Below are positions 16,021 through 24,323 of a stretch of 42,510 nucleotides of DNA, in pieces; the first letter of the stretch is position 1, and each line of letters starts with the position of its first letter. Source of the stretch: Terriglobales bacterium (GTDB lineage Bacteria > Acidobacteriota > Terriglobia > Terriglobales > Acidobacteriaceae); contig JAATEV010000057.1 of assembly GCA_015655585.1 (NCBI GenBank), forward strand, positions 1 through 42,510, in the 5' to 3' direction. Made by a program: the position numbers and the translations under genes. The notes below the pieces were generated by a model. That model saw only the letters and a program-made list of their open reading frames with translations. It was not told the DNA's origin and ran no database searches.

Positions 16021-18207
16021 ATGTTATCCAGGAGCATCCTTCGCCAAGCAGCCATCGCCATCGTCTTCCTAAGCGCCGCCGCAAGCTCCCAAACCGCGCC
16101 CGACAAGACCCAAATGCCGTGGCTGGACTCCACACTCCCACCCGACCGCCGAGCCGACCTCGTCCTCGCCCAGATGACCCTCGACGAGAAGATCCAGATG
16201 GTCCACGGAGCAGGCTGGGGCGTCCTCCGGCCCGGTGACCCCATCCCCCCGCGCTCCAACTTCGGCGCAGGCTTCATGACCGGCATCGACCGCCTCGGCA
16301 TCCCCGACATCAACCTCGCCGACTCCGCCGTAGGCGTCCGCATGTCAGCCTATCAAGGCCGCTATTCCACCCTGCTGCCATCCACACTCGCCGCCGCCGC
16401 AAGCTGGGACACCGATGCCGCGCTCCTCTACGGCAAGGTCATCGGCCGTGAGCTTCGCGCGCAGGGCTATAACATGTCCATCGGCGGCGGCGTAGACCTC
16501 ATGCGCGATCCCCGCAACGGCCGCAACTTCGAGTACACAGGAGAAGATCCCGTCCTCGCCGGAACCATGACCGGCGCCGTAGAAAAAGGCGTCGCCTCCG
16601 AGCGCATCATGAACGATATCAAGCACTTCGCCTTCAACGATCAGGAGACCGGCCGCACCGTAGTCAACGTCCTCCTCGACCGCAAAGCCGCCCGCGAGTC
16701 CGACCTGCTGGCCTTCGAAATAGCCATCGGCATAGCCAACCCCTCCGGCGTCATGTGCTCCTACAACCTCTATCAAGGCGACTACGCCTGCGAGAACGAC
16801 TACCTCCTGAACCATCTCCTCAAGAAAAATTTCCACTTCAAAGGCTGGGTCCTCTCCGACTGGGGAGCCACCCACAGCACCGTCAAAGCGGCGCTCAACG
16901 GCCTCGATCAGGAGATGCCCGGCGACGAAAACTACTTCAACGACCCACTCAAAAAAGCCGTCCAGAGCGGCCAGGTTCCCACCGCCCGCCTTGACGACAT
17001 GGTCCATCGCATCCTCCGCAGCATGTTCGCCTCCGGCGTCGTCGATAACCCACCCATCCGCAGCGTAGTCGATCCCTTCCAGGGACGCGACGATGCCCAG
17101 CACATCGCCGAAGAGAGCATCGTCCTCCTCCAGAACCGGGACCGCCTCCTCCCCCTCCAACCCACTGCATCCATAGCCCTTATCGGCGCACACGCCGACG
17201 TAGGCGTCCTCTCCGGCGGAGGCTCCGCCCAGGTCGATTCCCCCGGAGGCAACGCCATCGACCCGCAGCCCGGTGGCTCCAAATGGGGCGTGCCCATCTA
17301 CTTCCCCTCCTCGCCGCTCAAGTACATCCGCCAGCAAGCCCCCAGCGCATCCGTCCAGTACAACGACGGCAAAGACACCGCCGCCGCAGCCAGCCTCGCC
17401 CGCTCCTCCGCCATCGCCATCGTCTTCGTCACCCAGCCCATGCGCGAGGATCAGGACGCCGCCACCCTCTCCCTGCCCGACAATCAGGACGTGCTCGTAG
17501 AAGCCGTAGCCGCCGCCAATCCCAACACCATCGTCGTTCTGGAGACCGGTGGCCCCGTAAGTATGCCGTGGGCCGGCAAAGTCAAAGGCATCCTCGAAGC
17601 CTGGTATCCCGGCATCGGCGGAGCCCAGGCACTCGCCAACATCCTCTTCGGCGCCGTCAATCCCTCCGGCAAACTCCCCGCCACCTTCGCCAAGGACGAT
17701 TCACAGCTTCCCCACCCCATCGTCCCCGGCATCTCCTCCCACGACGACAACAGCAAGCACCCGCCCTTCGACCTCACCTACACCGAAGGCGCAGCCGTAG
17801 GCTACAAGTGGTTCGAATCCACCCACCGCCAGCCGCTCTTTCCCTTCGGCTTCGGCCTGTCCTACACCACCTATGCCTACTCCGGCCTCGCCATCGACAA
17901 CGCCACCCGCACCGTCCGCTTCACCGTCCGCAACACCGGCCAGCGCAAAGGCACCGAGATCGCCCAGGTCTACGCCGCACTCCCCGCCACCGCCCGCGAG
18001 AGCTACAAACGCCTCGCAGCCTGGCAGCGAGTCACCCTCGCCCCCGGCGAATCCAAAGAGGTCACCCTACCCCTCAACCCGCTCTACCTATCCGTCTTCG
18101 ACACCGGCAAAGACACCTGGCAGCTCCTCCCCGGCGACTACAAAATCACTGCCGGAGCCTCCTCTACCGACCCCGCCCTCACCGGCATATTACACTTGCT
18201 CCCCTGA
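16021..18207 (+). CDS. Glycoside hydrolase family 3, beta-glucosidase-type
   Basis: 728 residues with a signal peptide (QAAIAIVFLSAAASSQT), so it is exported. The two-domain GH3 core is clear: an N-terminal barrel (about 45-330) with GRNFEYTGEDPVLAG, KHFAFNDQE and the nucleophile D280 in VLSDWGATH, then the alpha/beta sandwich domain with IALIGAHADVG and the GPVSMPWAGKVKGILEAWYPGIGGAQA stretch. The last 150 residues carry FPFGFGLSYTTYAYSGL and a fibronectin-III-like domain typical of bacterial beta-glucosidases and xylosidases. It removes terminal beta-linked sugars from oligosaccharides; the exact sugar is not readable from sequence. The ATG follows an AGAGGAG ribosome binding site. It probably feeds plant-polymer use, a common trait in this group. 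Confidence 0.93.
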   Translation: MLSRSILRQAAIAIVFLSAAASSQTAPDKTQMPWLDSTLPPDRRADLVLAQMTLDEKIQMVHGAGWGVLRPGDPIPPRSNFGAGFMTGIDRLGIPDINLADSAVGVRMSAYQGRYSTLLPSTLAAAASWDTDAALLYGKVIGRELRAQGYNMSIGGGVDLMRDPRNGRNFEYTGEDPVLAGTMTGAVEKGVASERIMNDIKHFAFNDQETGRTVVNVLLDRKAARESDLLAFEIAIGIANPSGVMCSYNLYQGDYACENDYLLNHLLKKNFHFKGWVLSDWGATHSTVKAALNGLDQEMPGDENYFNDPLKKAVQSGQVPTARLDDMVHRILRSMFASGVVDNPPIRSVVDPFQGRDDAQHIAEESIVLLQNRDRLLPLQPTASIALIGAHADVGVLSGGGSAQVDSPGGNAIDPQPGGSKWGVPIYFPSSPLKYIRQQAPSASVQYNDGKDTAAAASLARSSAIAIVFVTQPMREDQDAATLSLPDNQDVLVEAVAAANPNTIVVLETGGPVSMPWAGKVKGILEAWYPGIGGAQALANILFGAVNPSGKLPATFAKDDSQLPHPIVPGISSHDDNSKHPPFDLTYTEGAAVGYKWFESTHRQPLFPFGFGLSYTTYAYSGLAIDNATRTVRFTVRNTGQRKGTEIAQVYAALPATARESYKRLAAWQRVTLAPGESKEVTLPLNPLYLSVFDTGKDTWQLLPGDYKITAGASSTDPALTGILHLLP

Positions 18208-18239
18208 AGTTCTCCATAACGATTACTACTCTGCAAATA

Positions 18240-18267
18240 TTGATTCTTCATAGACTTGGCATATACT
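18240..18267 (+). promoter_or_regulatory. Predicted sigma-70-type promoter of the DUF3300 gene
   Basis: TTGATT (18240-18245) and TATACT (18262-18267) are separated by 16 bases. Transcription would start near 18274 and leave a leader of about 108 bases ending in a strong AAGGAGGA ribosome binding site before the ATG at 18383. Confidence 0.55.
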
Positions 18268-18382
18268 GAGCGGGCTGAACGAACGAACCCCGCATCATAC
18301 TGACAGGCAACGTACCAGCCCCGAAGTACAGTCGAAGCTTTTTAAAACCGGTAGTTGTGAGCAGCCTTAAGGAGGAGTCCTG

Positions 18383-19555
18383 ATGCATCTCCGTAAGATT
18401 CTCGTACTCGCGTTTCTGCTCTTAGGATCGTTAGGCATCGCCAACGCGCAGGCCATCCCCTCGCCCGACCAGTTGGATCAGCTCCTCGCCCCCGTGGCGC
18501 TCTATCCCGACGCGCTCCTCGCGCAGGTCTGCGCCGCCTCCACCGATCCCCAGCAGATTCTCGACGTCGACCAGTGGCTCCATCAGAATGCCGCCTATCA
18601 GGGGCAGAACCTCACCAACGCCGCGCAGGCCGCCGGGTTCGATCCCGCCTTCATCTCGCTCGTCAACTTCCCCCAGGTCCTCGACATGATGGCGCAGAAC
18701 ATCGACAACTACGCCGCCATCGGTCAGGCCTTCGGAGCTAACCAGCAGATCGTCATGGACTCCGTACAGCGTCTTCGTCAGGACGCCTACGCCAACGGCG
18801 CGCTCGACAGCAACCAGTATCAGAACGTGCAGTTGCAGACGCAGGACGGCGGCCAGTACGTCTCCATCCTGCCGGCCAACCCCCAGATGGTCTACGTGCC
18901 GCAGTATGACCCCTACGCGGTCTACGCGGACAGTCCCGTCGGCGGCGGCTCATTTCTCAGCTTCGGCGTAGGCATCATGCTCGGCTCGTGGATGACCGGC
19001 AACTCCTACCCCTGGGGCTGGGGAGGCTGGGGATGGAACTGGGGCTCACGCCACATGATGGTCTACAACAACGTCTGGGCGCGCGGAGGCCGCTATCGCA
19101 GCCCTCGCGGCATCTATCGTCCGCAGCCCCCCAGATTCAACCGGCCAATCCACGTGCGCCCACCCAGCAACTGGAACAACAGGCCGAACCGGCCCGGCGG
19201 AAACCGGCCCGGAGGAAATCGTCCAGGCGGCAACCGACCCGGTGGTAACCGTCCGAACCCCGGCAGACCGAATCCGGGCAGGCCACAGCAACCCAACAGG
19301 CCGCAGCAGCCAAATCGGCCTCAACAGCCGAACCGGCCCCAGCAACCCAATCGTCCGGAACAGCCAAATCGCCCGCAGCAGCCAGCCCGGCCTCCGCAAC
19401 AGCCAAATCGGCCTGAGCAGCCCAACAGACCGCAACAGCCGAATCGGCCGCAACAACCCAACCGGCCCCAGCAGCCCAACCGCCCTCAGCCAGCCAATCG
19501 TCCCGCCGCAAGGCCAGCGCCTCAGGGCGGCGAAAACCGTCCCGGTCCGAGGTAG
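18383..19555 (+). CDS. DUF3300 family exported protein with a long Pro/Asn/Arg/Gln repeat tail
   Basis: 390 residues. A signal peptide (ILVLAFLLLGSLGIANAQA) leads into a DUF3300 domain (about 27-185) with the family opening PDQLDQLLAPVALYPDALLAQV and the helix ILDVDQWLHQN. A glycine/tryptophan-rich stretch (WGWGGWGWNWGSRHMM) follows. Residues from about 265 to 382 are low complexity: GGNRP units, then about a dozen variants of the unit QQPNRP. The function of DUF3300 is unknown; the family is exported and often seen in envelope or stress contexts. The repeat tail is positively charged and probably disordered, which would suit binding to polyanionic surface polymers, but this is inference. Confidence 0.85.
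   Translation: MHLRKILVLAFLLLGSLGIANAQAIPSPDQLDQLLAPVALYPDALLAQVCAASTDPQQILDVDQWLHQNAAYQGQNLTNAAQAAGFDPAFISLVNFPQVLDMMAQNIDNYAAIGQAFGANQQIVMDSVQRLRQDAYANGALDSNQYQNVQLQTQDGGQYVSILPANPQMVYVPQYDPYAVYADSPVGGGSFLSFGVGIMLGSWMTGNSYPWGWGGWGWNWGSRHMMVYNNVWARGGRYRSPRGIYRPQPPRFNRPIHVRPPSNWNNRPNRPGGNRPGGNRPGGNRPGGNRPNPGRPNPGRPQQPNRPQQPNRPQQPNRPQQPNRPEQPNRPQQPARPPQQPNRPEQPNRPQQPNRPQQPNRPQQPNRPQPANRPAARPAPQGGENRPGPR
19174..19530 (+). repeat. In-frame tandem repeats coding for GGNRP and QQPNRP units
   Basis: Imperfect 15- and 18-base tandem units inside the DUF3300 gene encode GGNRP (about four copies) and then QQPNRP/EQPNRP (about ten copies). The reading frame is kept and third positions vary between copies, so selection on the protein rather than recent slippage is likely. 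Confidence 0.85.
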
Positions 19556-19603
19556 GCTCACCGGAAACCCCTGATAGCGCCATGAGACCGACCGCACTGA
19601 AAC

Positions 19604-19647
19604 CCGATAGCCGCAACGATCCTTCCAGGCTTCGTTGCGGCTATCGG
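19604..19647. terminator. 16-bp perfect inverted repeat between convergent genes
   Basis: CCGATAGCCGCAACGA (19604-19619) and TCGTTGCGGCTATCGG (19632-19647) form a perfect 16-bp stem with a 12-base loop. It sits between the stop codons of the DUF3300 gene (+) and the NTF2-like gene (-). There is no T-tract on either side, so a bidirectional terminator is the simplest reading but a REP-like element is possible. Confidence 0.5.
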
Positions 19648-19710
19648 CACTCTCCGCCAGACCGCTCCCCGTCCCGAGGATCGCTGGTCCCGCCGCTACA
19701 AACCCTGCCG

Positions 19711-20184
19711 CTATAAACCCAGCTCGCTCAACCCCGGGTGGTCCTCCGGCCGACGCCCCAACGGCCACCGGTAAAGACGCTCCGCCTCTTTAATCGGAAG
19801 ATCGTTGATGCAAGCATAGCGATGGTGCATCAATCCCTCCGCATCGAACTCCCAGTTCTCGTTCCCATACGAACGGAACCAGTTGCCCGCATCGTCATGC
19901 CACTCATACGCGAACCGCACGGCGATCCGCGCTCCATCGAACGCCCACAGCTCTTTGATCAGCCGGTAGTCCAGCTCCTTCGTCCACTTCCGCGTCAGAA
20001 ACCGGACAATCTCTTCCCTGCCCGTTACAAACTCCGAGCGGTTCCGCCACCTGCTGTCGACGGTATAAGCCAGTGCCACCTTCTGCGGATCGCGCGTATT
20101 CCAGCCGTCCTCCGCCCTCCTCACCTTCTGGATCGCCGTCTCCCGCGTAAACGGAGGAGCCAGATTGACCTGTGTCGTCTCCAT
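19711..20184 (-). CDS. NTF2-like fold protein, DUF1348 family
   Basis: 157 residues with the DUF1348/NTF2-like pattern: [26 protein letters not shown], then [49 protein letters not shown] and the ending [16 protein letters not shown]. The fold is a cone-shaped alpha-beta barrel that often binds small hydrophobic molecules, but no catalytic role is established for this family. There is no signal peptide, so it is cytoplasmic. The ATG follows GAGAGGAAAAGAAG. It lies 13 bases downstream of the MscS-like gene on the same strand and is probably co-transcribed. Confidence 0.85.
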   Translation of the reverse strand: METTQVNLAPPFTRETAIQKVRRAEDGWNTRDPQKVALAYTVDSRWRNRSEFVTGREEIVRFLTRKWTKELDYRLIKELWAFDGARIAVRFAYEWHDDAGNWFRSYGNENWEFDAEGLMHHRYACINDLPIKEAERLYRWPLGRRPEDHPGLSELGL

Positions 20185-20197
20185 CTTCTTTTCCTCT

Positions 20198-22276
20198 CTA
20201 ACCTCTCACCGAAGACTGAATCACCGGCGTCGCAGTAATCCCTGCCTTCACCTCGGCGTTCTCGCTCATCAGCCGAATCAACCCCTGCGTCAACTGCTCG
20301 TCCGTATCCGACGCCTGCCGTATCTGCACCGGGAACCTCACCCACAACTCGACCGCGTCATTGTGGAACACCAGCCGCGACTGGATCGACGGACTCTCAA
20401 TCGGGGCCTGCATCCATATCTCCACCGAGCGATGCTGCGCCTCGATGCTCTTGCGATACTCCCCGTAAACGCGGTCTACCTCCTGCACCACCGCCTCGGA
20501 GATCTTCCTGTAATCCGCCGACTCCGCCAGCTTCACTGTCATCTCGTGCCACGCGAACTCCGTGCCCGGCATCTGCTTATACAGCGGCGTGCCCGCCTGG
20601 AACAGCACGGCATTCGAGAACACCGCAACTCTCCCCGTCGGGTTCAGCTCCGGCCCATTGCCCGCCAGCTCCATCATGTAGAACCGCACCAGCCCCACAT
20701 CGATCACGTCGCCCGTCACGCCGGAGATCGAGATCCTGTCTCCCACCTTCACGCCGTACCGTCCAATAATGAAGAAATACGCCGCCACCGAGAGCAGGAT
20801 CGTCTGCAACCCCACCGCAATGCCCGCCGTAATAAATCCTGCAAACGTGGCCAGTGAGTCGAACTGAGAGACAAACCCGAACACCACCACCATCGTCGAA
20901 AGAAACCCTACGACGATCCGCCGCACAATCAGAATCTGCCGTCTGCGGCGAATATCGCGGATGTATTTATTCGTCGCGTGGCTCCATACCTCGCCGCCGC
21001 CAAAGATAATTCCCAGCGCAATCGCAATCCCCAACACCCGCAGCAGCAGCAAGTGCAGCACGCTCTTATACTCGCGGTCCACCGACGACTGCCATGCCGC
21101 AAGGTTGGCCCGGCTCTGCTCCAGAACGATGATCTCCTGGCTCAAAGGCACGCTCGCCGCCGTCAGAGACTTGAACTTCGCCGTAATCGCCTGCAAACTC
21201 TGCTGCGCCGCCACCGAGGCCGTAATATCCGGAACCGGAGCCGCCGCAGGCTTCGCAGCCGCTGCACTCCCCTTCCCTCCGGTCTTCGCTGCAGCAGCAA
21301 CAGGAGCAGCAGACGCAGCCGGAGCAGGCTCCGCCGTCTTCTGCGACAACTGCTGTCCCTGCCCGATCAGGCTTCGCAGAACATTCGAGATCGGCGTCCG
21401 CAGCTCCAGCGCCTCTTGATGTAGCGCGTCATTCTCCTTCACCAGGCTATCCAGCTTATGCCTCGCCGAAAACAGATCGATCAGCGTCATCGCCTGACTG
21501 CTGACGCCGGTCGACCGCACCGAGTTCAGCGGCTCCAGCTCCGGGGCCGCCGTCTTCGTCGCGCTCGTCAGCTCCGGCACCGTGCGCTGCAACCGGTCGA
21601 TGTCCGCCGTAAGTCCCGTCGCCCCCTTCGTGTCCGACATCCCTACAATCTTCTGCAACGCGTCCTTCATCGCGCTCGCCAGCCCCATCGCGGCGTCAAT
21701 CTGCTTCCTCTGCGCCTGCAACGCCGCCAGTTGCTTCGGCTTGGCCGTAGCGATCTGCTGGTCCAGGGCGGCCTCACGCGCCTTCAGGTCGCTCAGTTGC
21801 TTCTCCGCATTGGCCTCCGAAGCCTGCATCCTCTGCTGCTGGTCCGAGCCCGGCTCCGCCGTCTGCACCTGCGTCCCCAGGTACTGCGCCATCAACGCCG
21901 CCTGCGCCGAGGCCGACTGAAACGCCAGTTGCGCCGCCTGCAACGACAGCGAAGCCGCCTGCGTGCGATACACTGCGTCATTCGGCTCGCCCACCTTCTG
22001 AATCGGAGCCGTCGATCCCGTAAACGACCTGTAGAACGGAATAATCGCGTTCAGATGCGCCAGAACGTCCCGGCTTCTGGCCTTCACATCGAAGCTCGAC
22101 TTCGCCTGCGGTTGTTGAGGTTGTTGCTGTTGCTGAGAAAATCCCGGACGCGCCGCGTCCGTTCCTCCGGCAAGCAGGATCAGCAGAACGGCCCATGCCG
22201 TTCCCTTTCTCCAGACTCGCTCTGTTGCGTGGCCCATTGCACTGCCGTTCCCTGTCTTCGTTTGCAACCTCTGCAT
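20198..22276 (-). CDS. MscS-family mechanosensitive channel with a long periplasmic coiled-coil domain
   Basis: 692 residues. After a signal-like hydrophobic segment ([15 protein letters not shown]) come about 370 residues rich in Q, A, K and E, predicted as coiled coil (for example [22 protein letters not shown]), with alanine-rich linkers around 310-345. Membrane helices follow ([58 protein letters not shown]); the last is the pore helix, leading straight into the MscS beta domain [26 protein letters not shown]. The C-terminal cytoplasmic domain ends near residue 680. Such channels release solutes when membrane tension rises. The long periplasmic part resembles large MscK-like members rather than small MscS. 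ATG at 22276 has a GAGG ribosome binding site. Confidence 0.88.
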   Translation of the reverse strand: MQRLQTKTGNGSAMGHATERVWRKGTAWAVLLILLAGGTDAARPGFSQQQQQPQQPQAKSSFDVKARSRDVLAHLNAIIPFYRSFTGSTAPIQKVGEPNDAVYRTQAASLSLQAAQLAFQSASAQAALMAQYLGTQVQTAEPGSDQQQRMQASEANAEKQLSDLKAREAALDQQIATAKPKQLAALQAQRKQIDAAMGLASAMKDALQKIVGMSDTKGATGLTADIDRLQRTVPELTSATKTAAPELEPLNSVRSTGVSSQAMTLIDLFSARHKLDSLVKENDALHQEALELRTPISNVLRSLIGQGQQLSQKTAEPAPAASAAPVAAAAKTGGKGSAAAAKPAAAPVPDITASVAAQQSLQAITAKFKSLTAASVPLSQEIIVLEQSRANLAAWQSSVDREYKSVLHLLLLRVLGIAIALGIIFGGGEVWSHATNKYIRDIRRRRQILIVRRIVVGFLSTMVVVFGFVSQFDSLATFAGFITAGIAVGLQTILLSVAAYFFIIGRYGVKVGDRISISGVTGDVIDVGLVRFYMMELAGNGPELNPTGRVAVFSNAVLFQAGTPLYKQMPGTEFAWHEMTVKLAESADYRKISEAVVQEVDRVYGEYRKSIEAQHRSVEIWMQAPIESPSIQSRLVFHNDAVELWVRFPVQIRQASDTDEQLTQGLIRLMSENAEVKAGITATPVIQSSVRG

Positions 22277-22364
22277 CCAACCTCGTCCTTATTCAAAGAA
22301 ACTATTCACCAGCTTAAGGGATGGGATGCAAAAATCTCCAACCGCATCCCCCCGTCACGACAAA

Positions 22365-22393
22365 TTGACATCGCCACCCCGCCGATGTCTACT
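22365..22393 (+). promoter_or_regulatory. Predicted sigma-70-type promoter of the cobalamin operon
   Basis: A perfect TTGACA (22365-22370) is followed after 17 bases by TCTACT (22388-22393). Transcription would start near 22400, about 10 bases before the first paired base of the riboswitch, which fits well. Confidence 0.6.
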
Positions 22394-22409
22394 CTAGAAA
22401 GAAAAGATT

Positions 22410-22576
22410 CCGGGTGCCCGCAAGGGCATAAAAGGGAAGCCGGTGTGAGTCCGGCATGGTCCCGCCACTGTAAGCAGGCAACGGCTCTTCCTCAACGCCA
22501 CTCGGCCACGCCGGGGAAGGCAGTAGGAGCCGGGAGATTGCAACCCTTCCACCTGTAAGTCAGGAGACCTACCCGG
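22410..22576 (+). ncRNA. Cobalamin (B12) riboswitch aptamer
   Basis: The conserved cobalamin-riboswitch pieces occur in order: AAAGGGAAGCCGGTGTGAGTCCGGC from about 22431, GTCCCGCCACTGTAAG around 22459-22474, a purine/GC-rich peripheral arm, and the B12 box AAGTCAGGAGACCTACC at 22557-22573. The closing stem P1 is CCGGGT (22410-22415) with ACCCGG (22571-22576). It binds adenosyl- or another cobalamin and should turn the downstream cbi operon off when B12 is plentiful. The leader before the first gene is otherwise free of genes. Confidence 0.95.
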
Positions 22577-22640
22577 AGTTGATTTGGATTCTTCACCGCG
22601 TGGAAACGGGAAGGGACCGCTCCTCATCCTCTTGAGCCCC

Positions 22641-22672
22641 CGTACCTATTCCCCATGCCACCTTGAGGTACG
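22641..22672 (+). promoter_or_regulatory. Hairpin that covers the cbiX ribosome binding site (riboswitch expression platform)
   Basis: CGTACCT (22641-22647) is exactly complementary to AGGTACG (22666-22672). The right arm contains most of the TGAGG ribosome binding site (22664-22668) of the GTG at 22674. No T-tract follows, so control of translation rather than transcription is suggested. The switching partner in the aptamer is not identified. Confidence 0.6.
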
Positions 22673-22673
22673 C

Positions 22674-23921
22674 GTGCTCGCCCCAAACTCGATCTCGACC
22701 GGCCACAATTCGCTCACCCAGTCGCTAATCCAGATCGAGCCCGCATCCAGCCGGGTCATCCTCCTCGTAGGACACGGCAGCCGCAACCCCTCCGCCAATC
22801 GCGACTTCGAAGACCTCGTAGCCGCCTTCCGCGCCCGCAACCCGCACCTCGCCGTAGAGCACTGCTACCTCGAACTGGCCAGCCCAGTCCTCTCCGACAT
22901 GCTCGACCGCTGCGCCCGCAACTTCCGCGAGGTCGTCCTCCTTCCACTCTTCCTCTTCGCTGCCGGACACACCAAGAACGACATCCCGCTCGCCATCTCG
23001 CAGGCGCGCAGCAACCACCCCGGCGTCCGTTTCCTCTCCGCCCGCACCCTCGGCGTCCATCCCAACCTCATCGACCTCGCCAACCAGCGCATCGCCGCCG
23101 CAGCCCCCACACAACAGCCCAACACCGCCCTCATCGTCGTAGGCCGAGGCTCCAGCGACCCCGACGCCAACGGCGACTTCTGCAAGCTCGTCCGCCTCCT
23201 GGGCGAAGGCCAGAACTACAACTGGGTTCTCGCCAGCTTCATCGGCATCACCCAGCCCTCCGTCCCCGAAACCCTCGAATTCGCCGCCCGCTCCCGTCCC
23301 GACCGCATCCTCGTCCAGCCCTACTTCCTCTTCGCCGGACGCCTCATGCAGCAGCTCGAAACCATGCTCGCCGAGTTCTCCGCACGCTACCCCTGGATCG
23401 AGATCAAACTAGGCCAGCCCCTCGGCCCCCACGAAAAACTCTTCGCCCTCATGGAAGAGCGTCTCCGCGAGACCTTCACCAGCGAGTCCCCGCTCCCCTG
23501 CGACACCTGCCAGTACCGCGTCCCCATCTCCGGCGTCACCGAGCAGGTCGGCGGCCTCAAGTCCCTCCTTTACAGCATCCGCCACGCCGTCACCCACTCC
23601 ACCTCCATGCCGCACGAGCACGCCCACCGCCCTCTGCGCAAGCACGTCCTCGTCTGCACCAACGTCGAGTGCGCCGGACGCGGCAGCATCTCGCTCCTCA
23701 TCCTCATGCGCCGCCTCGTCAAAAAAGCCGGTCGCTCCAAAGACATTCGCATCACCAAAACCATGTGCATGGGCCGCTGCGGCGAAGGCCCCGCCGTAGC
23801 CGTCTATCCCGACGGCGTCTGGTACCGCAGCGTCCAGCCTCACGACGCCCATGACTTGGTGAACGAGCACCTCCTCAACGACCGACTCGTCTCGCATCTG
23901 GTCGACAACATCATGCAGTAA
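22674..23921 (+). CDS. cbiX: Sirohydrochlorin cobaltochelatase, long CbiX form with ferredoxin-like tail
   Basis: It inserts cobalt into sirohydrochlorin, the first committed step of the anaerobic B12 route. I place the start at GTG 22674 (415 residues) because it has a TGAGG ribosome binding site inside a riboswitch-controlled hairpin; an in-frame TTG at 22584 would add 30 unlikely residues. The N-terminal half carries the metal-binding histidines H34 (VGHGSR) and H99 (FAAGHTKND). The second half repeats the fold, but the matching positions are arginines (VGRGSSDPDA, LFAGRLM). CDTCQYR follows, and residues from about 320 are a thioredoxin-like [2Fe-2S] ferredoxin domain with CTNVEC and MCMGRCGEGPAVAVYP. 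The cluster's role may be redox or structural. Confidence 0.9.
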   Translation: MLAPNSISTGHNSLTQSLIQIEPASSRVILLVGHGSRNPSANRDFEDLVAAFRARNPHLAVEHCYLELASPVLSDMLDRCARNFREVVLLPLFLFAAGHTKNDIPLAISQARSNHPGVRFLSARTLGVHPNLIDLANQRIAAAAPTQQPNTALIVVGRGSSDPDANGDFCKLVRLLGEGQNYNWVLASFIGITQPSVPETLEFAARSRPDRILVQPYFLFAGRLMQQLETMLAEFSARYPWIEIKLGQPLGPHEKLFALMEERLRETFTSESPLPCDTCQYRVPISGVTEQVGGLKSLLYSIRHAVTHSTSMPHEHAHRPLRKHVLVCTNVECAGRGSISLLILMRRLVKKAGRSKDIRITKTMCMGRCGEGPAVAVYPDGVWYRSVQPHDAHDLVNEHLLNDRLVSHLVDNIMQ

Positions 23922-23945
23922 AACCGCAACAGGAGATCCAACATC

Positions 23946-24320
23946 ATGGCATGTCACGAAATCGCCGGGCTTCGGCTCGGTCTCATGAAGATCGTAGGAA
24001 TCAACGACGAGGCCGAGCGCCAGCACGAGCTGGCCGAGCTGGGCGACAGCGCCCACACCCCCGGCCCCATCCAGTCGCTCACCCAGGCCAACACCCTCGA
24101 AGACCTCAAGAAGTTCTTCGAAGCCGGTCTCGCCGACCTGGAGCAGAACGTCTCCGGCGTCGATAAGAGCGACCCCAAGCTTCCCTACCTCCGCACCCTC
24201 GTCGTCCTCGCGAACAAAGTCAGCCAGGACCTCACCAATCAGGTCGAAGGTCTTAAAAAGCTCTACCTCGACCTCGAAGAGATCCACGACCTCATCCACG
24301 AAATCTACCCCGCGGAGTAA
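23946..24320 (+). CDS. DUF3209 family protein, cobalamin operon
   Basis: 124 residues behind an AGGAG ribosome binding site, 24 bases after cbiX. It matches my memory of DUF3209 proteins, which begin with MACHEI-like residues followed by RLGLM; here MACHEIAGLRLGLMKIVG. The rest is helical and acidic, with LEDLKKFFEAGLADLEQNV and the ending LYLDLEEIHDLIHEIYPAE. It has one cysteine (C3) and several histidines (H4, H27, H37, H113, H117) that could hold a metal. DUF3209 genes tend to sit beside cbiX-type chelatases, so a role in cobalt delivery or chelatase assistance is plausible but unproven. Confidence 0.75.
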   Translation: MACHEIAGLRLGLMKIVGINDEAERQHELAELGDSAHTPGPIQSLTQANTLEDLKKFFEAGLADLEQNVSGVDKSDPKLPYLRTLVVLANKVSQDLTNQVEGLKKLYLDLEEIHDLIHEIYPAE

Positions 24321-24323
24321 AAG

